Positions 23,439 to 36,133 of a stretch of 64,000 nt of DNA are shown piece after piece. This DNA is from Acidimicrobiia bacterium (GTDB taxonomy: Bacteria > Actinomycetota > Acidimicrobiia > Acidimicrobiales > Poriferisodalaceae), in contig JAJDVQ010000018.1 in assembly GCA_022826045.1 (NCBI GenBank), forward strand, positions 1 to 64,000, in the 5' to 3' direction. The position numbers were made by a program, and so were the translations under genes. Numbering within the stretch: the first letter of the stretch is position 1; each line of letters begins with the position of its first letter. Under the pieces are notes generated by a model. The model was not told the origin of the DNA and did no database searches. It saw nothing but the letters and a program-made list of their open reading frames with translations.

Positions 23439-25436
23439 TCAGGCGCGCAGCGGATCGACTGCGACACGCAGCCTCCCGGACGGCCGCCCGGCAGCCGACA
23501 GAGCGTCCAGCATCGCGACACGGTCGCCGCTGCGGATGCGCCACGTTCCGTCGGCTGGTCCCGCGATGTCGAGCGCGCTGGCATTCAAGCCCGCAGACAG
23601 GTTGTCGATGTAGCCGGGGGCCGCGGTACCCGACACCAGCGCCCACGTCGCAGCAGGAGGCTGGCGCATCTCCGCACGGCGCTGAGCCTCCGCACGCAGC
23701 CAGTCGCTGGGATCGGCCCCAGCCGTCGCCGCCAGGACCGGATGAGCGGGCAGCCGGGTCTGCACCAAGATGGTGCCGCCGCCCGAGCGTGGGCCTACCA
23801 GTCGTGCCGCGCGCACGAGCAGTGCGAAGGCCTCCTCACCCGCCCGGTAGCGGGGCGCCGTGAGTTCCTGATCGAAGTCGATGAACGCCACTGCGTCCGC
23901 CGAGGGCACCCGGTGCAGCACTGCCTCTGTACCGATGCAGAGCGCCGCCGGCGTCCCGTGACCGTCGGAAGCGCCTGGACCGGTGCCAACGACAGCTGCA
24001 TCCGGCGCCGCACCGCCGACCACCTGTGTGACGGGACGGCGGGCCAAGCGTTCCATCTCGTCCGCAACGCCCTTGACGCCGACCCGGGCGCGGCGGAACC
24101 TCGTAGCTCCGCAGAATTCGCACACGGCGGGGCGGACATCACCGCTGTCGGGGTCGGCGAACTGCTGCTTTTCCAGCCGCAGAGCACGGCCGGTGAGGCC
24201 CGAGCGCGCCAGCTCGCCGCACGAGGCGCAGTAGGCGAGACGCGCCCGGCCGGCACGGTTCAGCACGCACACCACGGTGCCGTCGCTGCGCAGCAGCTCG
24301 GCGAGGGCTTCGCCGCACCACTCCCCCGTCGCAGGATCGTCCTGGCGCCGGTCCGCTATCTGCACTCGCGGCCACGCCTCCCGCTCATCGGGCCTCGCAG
24401 CGGCGATGACTGCCGACGCCGCCATCGCAACCGAGCCCACGCCCGAGTCCGGGCCAATGTCCGGCTCCGGGTCGGCATCTGGGCCTGCCGCAGCGCGCCC
24501 GCCGAGCGTGAGTGCGTCCGGCGAGGGCATCGGTCCCACCAGCAGGCAGCGCGCGCCGTCGCGGCGGGCCCGCTCGACCGCCACATCACGTGCATTCCAC
24601 GTGGGCGCCGCCTCTTGCTGGTACGCCTCGTCGTGTTCGTCAAGCACGACGACGACATCGAGCCGGCCGCACGGGGCCCATGCCCCGGCGCGTGTGCCGA
24701 CGACAGCATGAGCTGAAGCTGCACCTGCCCAGTCACGCGGGAACAGCGCCGTTGACACGCCTGCCTGGCGCAGTCGACCCGCGAGCCTGGCCGCCCAGGC
24801 CACCGTAGGCACGAGCACCAGCGAGCGGCCGTGGCGCATTGCTTCGACGACCAGCGGCCATTCGTCGGCGCACGGTCCAAGACGCACGACGGTCGGCAAC
24901 CTGTCGGCACCGGCCGAGCGGACGACTGAATCCGCTGCAGGCTCGGCGTCGGCCGCTGCTGACAGTTCGGACTGGTCGGCAGGGCACTGCGGCTCGCTGC
25001 GAATCTCATCAGCACCGGCGCCGAAGGCATCTCTCATCCATTCGGGAGTGCCGGCCCCCTCGTCGGACACGGCGTTCGGCAGATTCACCGGACGGCTCGC
25101 CGGCAGGCCCTTGACGACGCGATCCGGGCTCGCCGTGCGCAGGAAGTGAGCCCGGGTGCCTGCCCATCGCCACGCGGCCCATCTCGCCAGGTCGACCACA
25201 TGCGGCGGCGGTCCCACGCCGACGACGCCACTCATCGGCGCCAGCTTCAAGCCGGTGGGCGCCGGTGCATCGAGCTCGGTCACCCAGCCACGCAGGCGGC
25301 GGCGGTTGAGCACCACCCGCACGATGGTGCCGACGCTGACCGGCACACGACCTGCGGCAAGTTCCGGCGGCAGCAGGTACGTGAATTCGCGGTCGATGGC
25401 CGGCTCGTCGACCAGCACCTGCAACGCCTGCTGCAT
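23439..25436 (-). CDS. priA: Primosomal protein N', actinobacterial type lacking helicase motifs
   Basis: 665 residues from ATG 25436. The N-terminal DNA-binding domain (VDEPAIDREFTYLLP) is clear. Two Cys pairs of the zinc region are visible (AYCASC; CEFCGATRF). There is no GxTGSGKT Walker A, and the DEEH box reads LDEHDEAY, as is usual for PriA homologues of Actinomycetota. It probably still supports replication restart by protein interactions rather than unwinding. Confidence 0.85.
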   Translation of the reverse strand: MQQALQVLVDEPAIDREFTYLLPPELAAGRVPVSVGTIVRVVLNRRRLRGWVTELDAPAPTGLKLAPMSGVVGVGPPPHVVDLARWAAWRWAGTRAHFLRTASPDRVVKGLPASRPVNLPNAVSDEGAGTPEWMRDAFGAGADEIRSEPQCPADQSELSAAADAEPAADSVVRSAGADRLPTVVRLGPCADEWPLVVEAMRHGRSLVLVPTVAWAARLAGRLRQAGVSTALFPRDWAGAASAHAVVGTRAGAWAPCGRLDVVVVLDEHDEAYQQEAAPTWNARDVAVERARRDGARCLLVGPMPSPDALTLGGRAAAGPDADPEPDIGPDSGVGSVAMAASAVIAAARPDEREAWPRVQIADRRQDDPATGEWCGEALAELLRSDGTVVCVLNRAGRARLAYCASCGELARSGLTGRALRLEKQQFADPDSGDVRPAVCEFCGATRFRRARVGVKGVADEMERLARRPVTQVVGGAAPDAAVVGTGPGASDGHGTPAALCIGTEAVLHRVPSADAVAFIDFDQELTAPRYRAGEEAFALLVRAARLVGPRSGGGTILVQTRLPAHPVLAATAGADPSDWLRAEAQRRAEMRQPPAATWALVSGTAAPGYIDNLSAGLNASALDIAGPADGTWRIRSGDRVAMLDALSAAGRPSGRLRVAVDPLRA

Positions 25437-25543
25437 CGTTGCAGTCTGCCCCGCCCCGGTTGGGCGCCGACCGTCGCTTTCACAACCCCGCAGCCCATGC
25501 GGGAACTCGTCGTGCTTGGATGCGGCGCAGTCGCGCCCGTCGG

Positions 25544-26704
25544 CTACAGACCCAGTGCGGACTTGAGATCGCCGACGCGGTTGATCTGCTCCCACGGGAA
25601 CGTGTCGCCGCTGGGCACACGGCCGAAATGCCCGTAGGCCGCTGTCGCCTTGTAGATGGGGCGTCGCAGGTTCAGTTCGGCGACGAGCGCCGCGGGTCGC
25701 AGATCGAACACTTCGGACACCGCCGACGAGATGGCGTCCGGGTCGACGTGGGCAGTGCCGAACGTCTCCACCAAGACCGAGACCGGGTCAGCGCGCCCGA
25801 TGGCATAGGCCACCTGCATCTCGCAGCGGTCTGCGGCTCCGGCAGCCACGATGTTCTTCGCAACCCAGCGTGCACCGTATGCCGCCGAGCGATCCACCTT
25901 GGAGGGGTCCTTGCCGCTGAATGCGCCGCCTCCGTGACGGGCGTAACCGCCGTAGGTGTCGACGATGATCTTGCGACCGGTGAGCCCGGCGTCGGCGACG
26001 GGCCCGCCGCTCACGAAGCTGCCGGATGGGTTCACGAGCATCTCGAACTCGTGCTCAGCGAAGGCGGCGGGCAGGGTGGGGCCGATGACATGCTCGAGCA
26101 GGTCGGGACGCATCATGGCGTCGATCTCGATCCCGTCCCGGTGCTGGGCGGAGACGACGACTGTCCGGAGCGCGGCCGGCTCGCCGTCGCGGTACTCGAA
26201 GCTCACCTGGGTCTTGCCGTCTGGGCGCAGGTAGGGGATGCAGCCCGACCGGCGCGCCTCGGTGAGCTGCTCGGCCATGCGGTGGGCCACATAGATCGGC
26301 AGCGGCATGAGCGCATCGGTTTCCCGGCAGGCGTAGCCGAACATCATCCCCTGGTCGCCGGCGCCCTGATCGTTGCCGCCGAAGACGCCCTCGGTGATCT
26401 CCGGGGACTGCTCGTCGAGGGCGATCATGACGCCGCAGGTGTTGCCGTCGAAGCCCAGCTCGCCGTGGTCGTAGCCGATTCCGATGATGGTGTCCCGCAC
26501 GACCCTGGGTATGTCGACGTAGGCCTCGGTGGACACCTCGCCCGCCACGACGACGAGACCGGTCGTGACCAACGTCTCCACCGCGACCCGTGCTCGGTCA
26601 TCATCTGCGATCAGCGCGTCGAGGATGGCGTCGGAGATCTGGTCGGCCATCTTGTCCGGATGGCCCTCGGTCACCGATTCTGAGGTGAAGGTCCACTGAT
26701 TCAA
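25544..26704 (-). CDS. metK: S-adenosylmethionine synthetase
   Basis: 386 residues, full length. It makes S-adenosylmethionine from Met and [16 protein letters not shown] is the N-terminal signature, [19 protein letters not shown] the P-loop-like signature, and the middle contains [13 protein letters not shown] saw no recognisable SAM riboswitch in the 124 nt upstream. It lies between coaBC and priA. Confidence 0.97.
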   Translation of the reverse strand: MNQWTFTSESVTEGHPDKMADQISDAILDALIADDDRARVAVETLVTTGLVVVAGEVSTEAYVDIPRVVRDTIIGIGYDHGELGFDGNTCGVMIALDEQSPEITEGVFGGNDQGAGDQGMMFGYACRETDALMPLPIYVAHRMAEQLTEARRSGCIPYLRPDGKTQVSFEYRDGEPAALRTVVVSAQHRDGIEIDAMMRPDLLEHVIGPTLPAAFAEHEFEMLVNPSGSFVSGGPVADAGLTGRKIIVDTYGGYARHGGGAFSGKDPSKVDRSAAYGARWVAKNIVAAGAADRCEMQVAYAIGRADPVSVLVETFGTAHVDPDAISSAVSEVFDLRPAALVAELNLRRPIYKATAAYGHFGRVPSGDTFPWEQINRVGDLKSALGL

Positions 26705-26828
26705 CGCGGCTCCCGATTCGGTCGTGCTCTGTCGGCTGTCGCGGCCTGTCGCGGCCGACGTTCCACCAGCGCGGCAAGGCTAGACGAACGAGGTCGCGGC
26801 GCAGCAGAAGGCACGCTGGCGCCAGGAG

Positions 26829-28118
26829 CTACCGGCGCAACTCGGCGACGGTGTCGAGCACCGCGTCGGCGACCTCACGCTTGGAGCAGATCGGCAGCGG
26901 CCGCACGGTGCCGTCGGCCAGCAGGATCGTCACGATGTTGGTGTCATGGGCGAATCCCGCACCTGCCGCCGAGACGTCGTTGGCCACCATGACGTCGAGG
27001 TTCTTGCGAGCCAGCTTCTGAGCGGCGTTGTCGAGCACATCAGCAGTCTCGGCTGCGAAGCCGACCAGCACCTGGCCCGCCGGCTTTGCGGCCCCGAGAC
27101 CGGCGAGGATGTCCTGGGTGTGCTCGAGCACGATGACCGGCGCTTCGGCGCCGCGGTCTGCATCGCCCTTCTTGATCTTCTGCGCAACGACGTCGGCAGG
27201 CCGGAAGTCGGCCACTGCCGCTGCCATGACGATCACGTCGGCGTCCGCGTGCGCCGTCACAGCGGCCTCCATCTCGGCTGCCGACTCGACGCGTACTTCC
27301 CGCACGCCCTCGGGCGGCGACAGCGGGGCGCTCGTCACCAGCGTGACCTCGGCGCCGCGATCCCGGGCAGCGGTGGCGATGGCGTAGCCCTGCTTGCCCG
27401 AAGACCGGTTGCCGATGAAGCGAACCGGGTCGATGGCCTCGCGGGTGCCGCCGGCGCTGACGGTCACGCTGACGCCGGCGAAGTCGCGGCGCGGCTGCGG
27501 GGGCTGACGGGCAGGGTCGGGTTCGGGCAGCTCGGCAAGCACCGCTTCGACGGACGCGAAGATCGTGGACGGCTCGGCGAGGCGGCCCGTGCCGACGTCC
27601 CCGCCGGCGAGCCGGCCCGCTTCGGGCACCACGATGTGCACTCCCCGACCGTGCAGCACGTCAATGTTGTGCTGCACGGCGTCGTGCTCCCACATCTCGG
27701 TGTGCATGGCCGGACACACCACCACCGGCGCTCGTGTGGCGAGCAGCGTGGCGGTCAGCAGTCCGTCGGAGATGCCTGCGGCGTAGCTGCCGATGACCCG
27801 CGCCGTGGCGGGCGCCACGACCACCGCATCGGCCGTCTGGCCCAGCGTGGTGTGCGGGATCGGATCGTCATCACCGAAAATCGAGGTCTGCACACGCTCG
27901 CTGGCCAAGGCGTCGAACGTGGCCCTGCCGACGAAGCGCTGCGCCGCCGCGGTCATCACCGGCACGACGTGCGCACCGGCATCCATCATCAGCCGGCACA
28001 GGATGATGGCCTTGTACGCGGCGATGCCGCCGCTGACGCCGAGCACCACGCGGCGCCCGGCAAACGGCGATGCTGCGCTGCGGGGGCCAGTCTCGGATTG
28101 ATCGGCAGAGTCCGTCAC
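26829..28118 (-). CDS. coaBC: Phosphopantothenoylcysteine decarboxylase / phosphopantothenate-cysteine ligase
   Basis: 429 residues. Two steps of coenzyme A synthesis are fused. The CoaC half has GVSGGIAAYKAI and PAMHTEMWEHD (flavin and active-site region). The CoaB half has VSAGGTREAIDPVRFIGNRS and the substrate-recognition KIKKG. It overlaps neither neighbour; rpoZ is 59 nt upstream. Confidence 0.95.
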   Translation of the reverse strand: MTDSADQSETGPRSAASPFAGRRVVLGVSGGIAAYKAIILCRLMMDAGAHVVPVMTAAAQRFVGRATFDALASERVQTSIFGDDDPIPHTTLGQTADAVVVAPATARVIGSYAAGISDGLLTATLLATRAPVVVCPAMHTEMWEHDAVQHNIDVLHGRGVHIVVPEAGRLAGGDVGTGRLAEPSTIFASVEAVLAELPEPDPARQPPQPRRDFAGVSVTVSAGGTREAIDPVRFIGNRSSGKQGYAIATAARDRGAEVTLVTSAPLSPPEGVREVRVESAAEMEAAVTAHADADVIVMAAAVADFRPADVVAQKIKKGDADRGAEAPVIVLEHTQDILAGLGAAKPAGQVLVGFAAETADVLDNAAQKLARKNLDVMVANDVSAAGAGFAHDTNIVTILLADGTVRPLPICSKREVADAVLDTVAELRR

Positions 28119-28177
28119 TGCCGCGAAAGGGTACGCCCCACGGTCAGATCACGGCAGGGGCGGAGGGATTCTCAGCC

Positions 28178-28516
28178 TCAGGCCTCGAGGTCGGGGACCA
28201 CCTCGAGCATGGCCGCGTCGGCCTCGGCTGCAGCGAGCGCTTCGGCCTCGAGCCGGGCGCGCTCCTCGGGATCGAAGCGCTCGAAGGTGATCTTGTCGGC
28301 CTCGATCTCCTCGAAGGCGATCGACAGCGGCTTGCGGGCCACCGATGCCACCTGCGGGGGCACGACCGAGCCGATGCCGCCGTCGAGCTGGTTGTAGTAC
28401 GAGTTGATCTGCCGGGACCTCATGGCCGCAAGGCTCACCAAGGTGAACTTGGAGTCGACCTTGGACAGCAGGTCCTCGAGACCCGGGGTGATCATGGTGT
28501 CGGTTGACTCTGTCAT
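28178..28516 (-). CDS. rpoZ: RNA polymerase omega subunit
   Basis: 112 residues. The core (EDLLSKVDSKFTLVSLAAMR SRQIN region, followed by an Ala-Arg-KPLSIAFEEI segment) matches RpoZ, which helps RNA polymerase assembly. An acidic Ala/Glu-rich tail of about 35 residues follows. The gmk-rpoZ-coaBC order is conserved widely in bacteria. Confidence 0.93.
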   Translation of the reverse strand: MTESTDTMITPGLEDLLSKVDSKFTLVSLAAMRSRQINSYYNQLDGGIGSVVPPQVASVARKPLSIAFEEIEADKITFERFDPEERARLEAEALAAAEADAAMLEVVPDLEA

Positions 28517-28582
28517 CGCAGTGTGCAGGCTACCGAGAAGGCTGCCCGTCGAGATGGATCTGGGCTGCCGGGACCAGCAGGG

Positions 28583-29245
28583 CTACGGGGCGTGGTCGGG
28601 ACGATGCGTGCGCGTGCGGTCCACGAAGGCGGCAATCTCGGTCACGGTGCTCGAGATGTCCCGGTTCACCACGATGAGGTCGGCCATGCGGTACCCCACC
28701 GGCAGCTCCTCGTCAGCCTTGGCGAGCCGGCGAGCCACATCGGCGTCAGGGTCGCCCCTGCGGCGCATGCGGCGCTCTTGCTCGTCCCGGCTCGGCGGAA
28801 GCACCATGATCACCAAGGCGGACGGGTCGCGATTGCGCACCGACACCGCCCCTTGGACGTCGATCTCGAGCACGAGGTCTCGATCCAGATCAGGCGGCGG
28901 CATCGGCGTGCCGTAGCGGTACTCGAAGAAGTCGGCCCACTCCAGAAAGCCCCCCGAAGCGATCCGGGCATCGAACTCATCGGCGGTGACGAACGTGTAG
29001 GCCTCCGCCGGCTCGCCGACACGGCGGGCGCGCGTCGTCCACGACCTGCTCAGCAGCAAGCTGGGATCGCGGGCCACCAGCTCCGCGACGATCGTGCCCT
29101 TGCCGGCCCCCCCGGGCCCGCACACGACATACAGCGTGACGCCCCACGCCTCGCTGTCGCCCGGTGCGCGCCCAGGCGCGCCATCACCTTGTGCGCGCCC
29201 AGGCGCGCCATCACTCGCAGCGCCGCCGGGCGCTGGGCTGGTCAT
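28583..29245 (-). CDS. gmk: Guanylate kinase
   Basis: 220 residues. It phosphorylates GMP to GDP. The P-loop is CGPGGAGKGT, followed by SRSWTTRARRVGE and FLEWADFFEYRYGTP, the GMP-binding features. The first ~35 residues are a Gly/Ala/Asp extension made partly of repeated GAPGRA units encoded by a short DNA repeat, so the true start may be GTG before TLYVVCGPG. Confidence 0.93.
   Translation of the reverse strand: MTSPAPGGAASDGAPGRAQGDGAPGRAPGDSEAWGVTLYVVCGPGGAGKGTIVAELVARDPSLLLSRSWTTRARRVGEPAEAYTFVTADEFDARIASGGFLEWADFFEYRYGTPMPPPDLDRDLVLEIDVQGAVSVRNRDPSALVIMVLPPSRDEQERRMRRRGDPDADVARRLAKADEELPVGYRMADLIVVNRDISSTVTEIAAFVDRTRTHRPDHAP
29164..29214 (-). repeat. Two perfect 24-bp direct repeats in the 5' end of gmk
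   Basis: A 24-bp sequence at 29164-29187 is repeated exactly at 29191-29214 (period 27 bp, nine codons). It codes for the GDGAPGRA units in the non-conserved N-terminal extension of guanylate kinase. Confidence 0.85.
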
Positions 29246-29255
29246 GCGACGGCAG

Positions 29256-29591
29256 TCACGCGCCGGAGGCGGAATCCTGTGCGAAGTGCTCGCTCAGACG
29301 GCGTCGTTGCGTCTCGCCGAGACCGCGCAGCCGCCGGTTGTCGGCGATGCCAATCTCGGACATGAGCCTGCGGGCCTTCACCTTGCCGAGACCTGGCATC
29401 GACTCCAGGGCGGCAAGTGCCTTCAGCTGCCCCACATTGGGGATGCTGTCGGCTTCGGCCAGCAGATCGTCGAAGCTGAGCAAGCCCATCTTCAACCGAT
29501 GCTTGACGTTTGCGCGGACCTCGCGGGCTTCCTTTGCCTTGGCCAGCGCCTCGGCACGCTGCTCGTCACTGAGTTCAGGCAGCGGACTCAT
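29256..29591 (-). CDS. mihF: Actinobacterial integration host factor
   Basis: 111 residues. The helix-two-turn-helix segment SMPGLGKVKARRLMSEIGI with the downstream GLGETQRRRL matches mycobacterial/streptomycete IHF, a nucleoid-associated DNA-binding protein unrelated to enteric IHF. The gene lies 10 nt upstream of gmk, the usual place in Actinomycetota. Confidence 0.93.
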   Translation of the reverse strand: MSPLPELSDEQRAEALAKAKEAREVRANVKHRLKMGLLSFDDLLAEADSIPNVGQLKALAALESMPGLGKVKARRLMSEIGIADNRRLRGLGETQRRRLSEHFAQDSASGA

Positions 29592-29724
29592 TGCCGTGCA
29601 GTGTAGCTACGCCTCTCGTAGCGCTGAGTGACACCCCGCCCGATTCACCGGCACATTTGGGCGACTCTGGGCGATGCAGGGCGGTTCCGGGAAATGGCGG
29701 CGATCCCGAGCGATGCGAGGTGAG

Positions 29725-30483
29725 TCAGTCGCCGGCCAGTTCGGCAGTCACCTCCGCGACGACGGCCGCAGCGGCCGCGTGCGGATCGGCAGCCGCCGTG
29801 ACCGCCCGGCCGATGACCAGGACATCGGCGCCTGCAGCAAGCGCAGCCGTCGGCGTGGCGACACGGCGTTGATCGCCGGCCGATGCGCCGACGGGCCGGA
29901 TGCCCGGGACAACCCGCAGCAGCCCCGGCGCGGCAGCCGAGACCGTGGGCAAGTCCGGCGCGGCGCACACGAGGCCCCCGCAGCCCCCCTCGCGTGCCAG
30001 CGCAGCGCGCTCAGCCAGCAGCCCGGGCGACGCCTCCGCGTCGGAGGTCAGCACAGTGACCCCGAGCGCGACCGGCTCGGGACTCCGGGTCGCAGCGCTC
30101 GAGCGTGCATCAGCGGCGCCTTCTCGCAGCCCTCGGGCACCGGCGGCCACCATGTCGGGCCCGCCTTGGGTGTGCAGGGTGAGCAGCCAGACGCCCAGCG
30201 AGCCGACGCGGCGCGCCGCGTGCTCCACGGTGTTCGGTATGTCGTGCAGCTTGAGGTCCAAGAACACCCGGCTGCCTGTCGCCACGATGTCGCGCACGAG
30301 TGCCGGGCCTTCGGCGATGAACAGCTCGAGGCCGACCTTCATGACCCCGAAGTCGGCGCCGAAGCGTTCGACGAGTGCCATGGCCGCTGTGCGGTCGGGC
30401 ACATCGAGCGCGAGCGCCAAGTGGTCCCTCGCTGGGGCTTTGTGGAGCGTCGATGCTGTCGCAGTGGCTGTTGGCGGGTTCAA
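29725..30483 (-). CDS. pyrF: Orotidine 5'-phosphate decarboxylase
   Basis: 252 residues from TTG 30483, chosen because AGGGGAGA lies about 5 nt upstream and because earlier codons would overlap pyrD. It catalyses the last step of UMP synthesis. LALDVPDRTAAMALVE, VFLDLKLHDIPNTVE (catalytic Asp-Lys-Asp region) and RVVPGIRPVG define the short, PyrF-I-like subfamily. It is the last gene of the pyr operon. Confidence 0.94.
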   Translation of the reverse strand: MNPPTATATASTLHKAPARDHLALALDVPDRTAAMALVERFGADFGVMKVGLELFIAEGPALVRDIVATGSRVFLDLKLHDIPNTVEHAARRVGSLGVWLLTLHTQGGPDMVAAGARGLREGAADARSSAATRSPEPVALGVTVLTSDAEASPGLLAERAALAREGGCGGLVCAAPDLPTVSAAAPGLLRVVPGIRPVGASAGDQRRVATPTAALAAGADVLVIGRAVTAAADPHAAAAAVVAEVTAELAGD

Positions 30484-30529
30484 CTGGTCTCCCCTGGGGC
30501 GGTTGGCGGACGGCTCATCGCGGCACGGC

Positions 30530-31571
30530 TCAGTCGCCGGATGGTTCAGTCGCCGGTTCAGTCGTCGGGTCGGCGGCAGCGCCGGATGCAACGCCCGACT
30601 GATGGGCGCGACCAGTCAGCTCGGCGGCCGTGCCGATGCCGTGCCGACGGCACCAGCTGCGCAGCCCGTCGAGCACCTTGCGGGGCGCCCTGGGGTCGTA
30701 GAACGACGCGGTGCCGACTTGGGTGGCACTCGCGCCCGCTGCCATGAGCTCCGCGGCGTGGGACCCCTTGGCGATGCCGCCGACGCCGACGATCGGCACC
30801 TCGCCGAGCGCAGCACGGACGTCGTAGACAGCCCTGACGGCCACGGGCCGGATTGCCGGGCCCGACAGCCCTCCTCCGCCGATGCCGAGCGTGGGCTGCG
30901 CGGTGACGGGGTCGATCGACATGCCGAAGACCGTGTTGATGAGCGTGAGAGCCTCGGCCCCGGCTTCGAGCGCTGCGGCGGCAATCTCGACGAGATCGGT
31001 CACGTTCGGGGTGAGCTTCGCCCACACCGGCACGCCCGCGGCGGCTGAGGCGCTGACCGCCTCGGCAGTCGCCACCGGGTCACAGGCGAACATCTCGCCC
31101 CGACCCTCGAGGTTCGGGCAGCTCACGTTCGCTTCCAGCGCGGTCAGCCCGGCGCCGGCGAGCGACTCGGCGGCTGCGGCGTAGTCAGCCACCGTGCGAC
31201 CCCAGATGCTGGCTACGACGCGGGCGCCCGTGCGAGCCAAGCGCGGCAATTCGCTCTCGCGCCACGCTTCGACGCCAGGATTCTGCAGCCCGACTGCGTT
31301 GAGCATCCCTGCTGAGGTGCCCACCACCCGCGGCGCGGGATTGCCGTCCCACGGGAACGGCGACAGCGACTTGGTGACGAACGCTCCCAGCGACGCGAGG
31401 TCCATGTACGCGCCGACTTCGGCGCCGTAGCCGGCGGTGCCCGACGCCGTCATCACCGGGTTGGCAAGCTGCACGCTGCCGATCTGCACGGTCGTGTCGA
31501 CGTCGGGCCGCTGCGCAGCGCCGCCGAGTCGTCGCCGGGCGCCACGCCCGGTGCTGTCGGGCCCCAGAGAA

Positions 31572-31579
<8 letters not shown>
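30530..31579 (-). CDS. pyrD: Dihydroorotate dehydrogenase, class 1B-type
   Basis: 349 residues from ATG 31579, which overlaps the carB stop by 8 nt. [28 protein letters not shown] (catalytic Cys) and [12 protein letters not shown] are class 1 features and align with the NAD-linked 1B type. No pyrK, the partner iron-sulfur flavoprotein, is adjacent. The C-terminal ~30 residues form a Thr/Pro/Ala tail. Confidence 0.92.
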
Positions 31580-34939
<3,360 letters not shown>

Positions 34940-34940
<1 letters not shown>

Positions 34941-36133
34941 CAGCGGGCCTTGCCGTGACTGCCGGCGGCCCCGAGTCCGGCGCCGTTGGGGGTTCGGGCC
35001 CAGAACTGCGCCATGAGGTCGTCGAAACGGTCGAAGAGGTAGCGCGAGTCGTGCGGGCCGGGGCTGGCCTCAGGGTGGTACTGCACGGCGAACGCGGGCA
35101 CGTCACGGCAGGCGAAGCCCTCCAGCGACCTGTCGTTGAGGCAGATGTGGGTCTCGTCCACGCCGGGCACCGAACCCGACTCGATGGCGAAGTTGTGGTT
35201 CTGGCTGGTGATCTCGACGCGGCCGGTGGCCTCCTCGCGCACTGGCACGTTGCCCCCGTGATGCCCGAAGGGCAGCTTGTAGGAGCGGCCGCCGAGCGCG
35301 AGGCCGAGCACCTGCTGGCCGAGGCAGATGCCGAAGATCGGCACTCGGTCGAGCAGGTCGCCGAGCGCGTCGACGACGCTGCCGGCCATCTCGGGGTCGC
35401 CCGGGCCGTTGGAGAGGAACACGCCGTGGGGCTCGCGGGCCAGCACGTCTGCTGCAGACGTGTGCGCCGGCACCACCTCGACGGTGGCGATGCGCCCGAG
35501 GTTGGCGGCGATGGCGCGCTTGATGCCCAGGTCGTAGGCCACGACCCGCCACGGTCCGTCGCCGGCCGTGTACGGCTCGGCGGTGGTGACCTCGCTGACG
35601 AGGTCGACGCCCGCTGTGCCGGGTTCGGCTCGGGCTGCGGTGCTCAGGCGTTCGAGCGCGCCGTCGTCGGGGGTCGGCCCGAACGCGCCCGGCATTGCGC
35701 CGTAGTCGCGGACATGGCGGGTCAGCCGGCGCGTGTCGACACCCGCTATGCCGGCGAGGCCGTGACGGGCGAGATAGGCGTCGAGATCGCTGTCGGCGCG
35801 CCAGCTGGAGCGGCGGCGGGCGAGGTCGCGGACGACGATGCCCCGGCAGAACGGCCGGCGGGATTCGGCATCGGTCGGTGTGGTGCCGTAGTTGCCGATG
35901 TGGGGATAGGTGAACGCGATGATCTGGCCCGCATACGACGGGTCGGTGATGACTTCCTGGTAGCCGGTCATCACGGTGTTGAACACGACCTCGCCCGATG
36001 CCATGCCGATTGATGCGATGCCGCCCGCAGGATCGAGGGGCGCGCCGATCATCTCGCCTTCGAAGGTGGTGCCGTCGGCGAGCACGAGTGCGCCCGCAGC
36101 GGGGGCGCCGGGGCTGGGAGCGTCTTGGGTCAT
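34940..36133 (-). CDS. carA: Carbamoyl phosphate synthase, small (glutamine amidotransferase) subunit
   Basis: 397 residues from ATG 36133, overlapping the preceding stop as ATGA. The class I amidotransferase triad is present: FGICLGQQ (nucleophile Cys), and [11 protein letters not shown] (His, Glu). The N-terminal CPSase domain reads [14 protein letters not shown]. It supplies ammonia to CarB. Confidence 0.97.

Noticed and set aside
23439-25436. Inactivating mutation in priA because helicase motifs are missing
   Set aside because: Loss of Walker A and DEEH is the normal state in PriA homologues of Actinomycetota, and the frame is intact.
26705-26828. SAM riboswitch upstream of metK
   Set aside because: The 124-nt leader showed no pattern I could match to a SAM riboswitch class.
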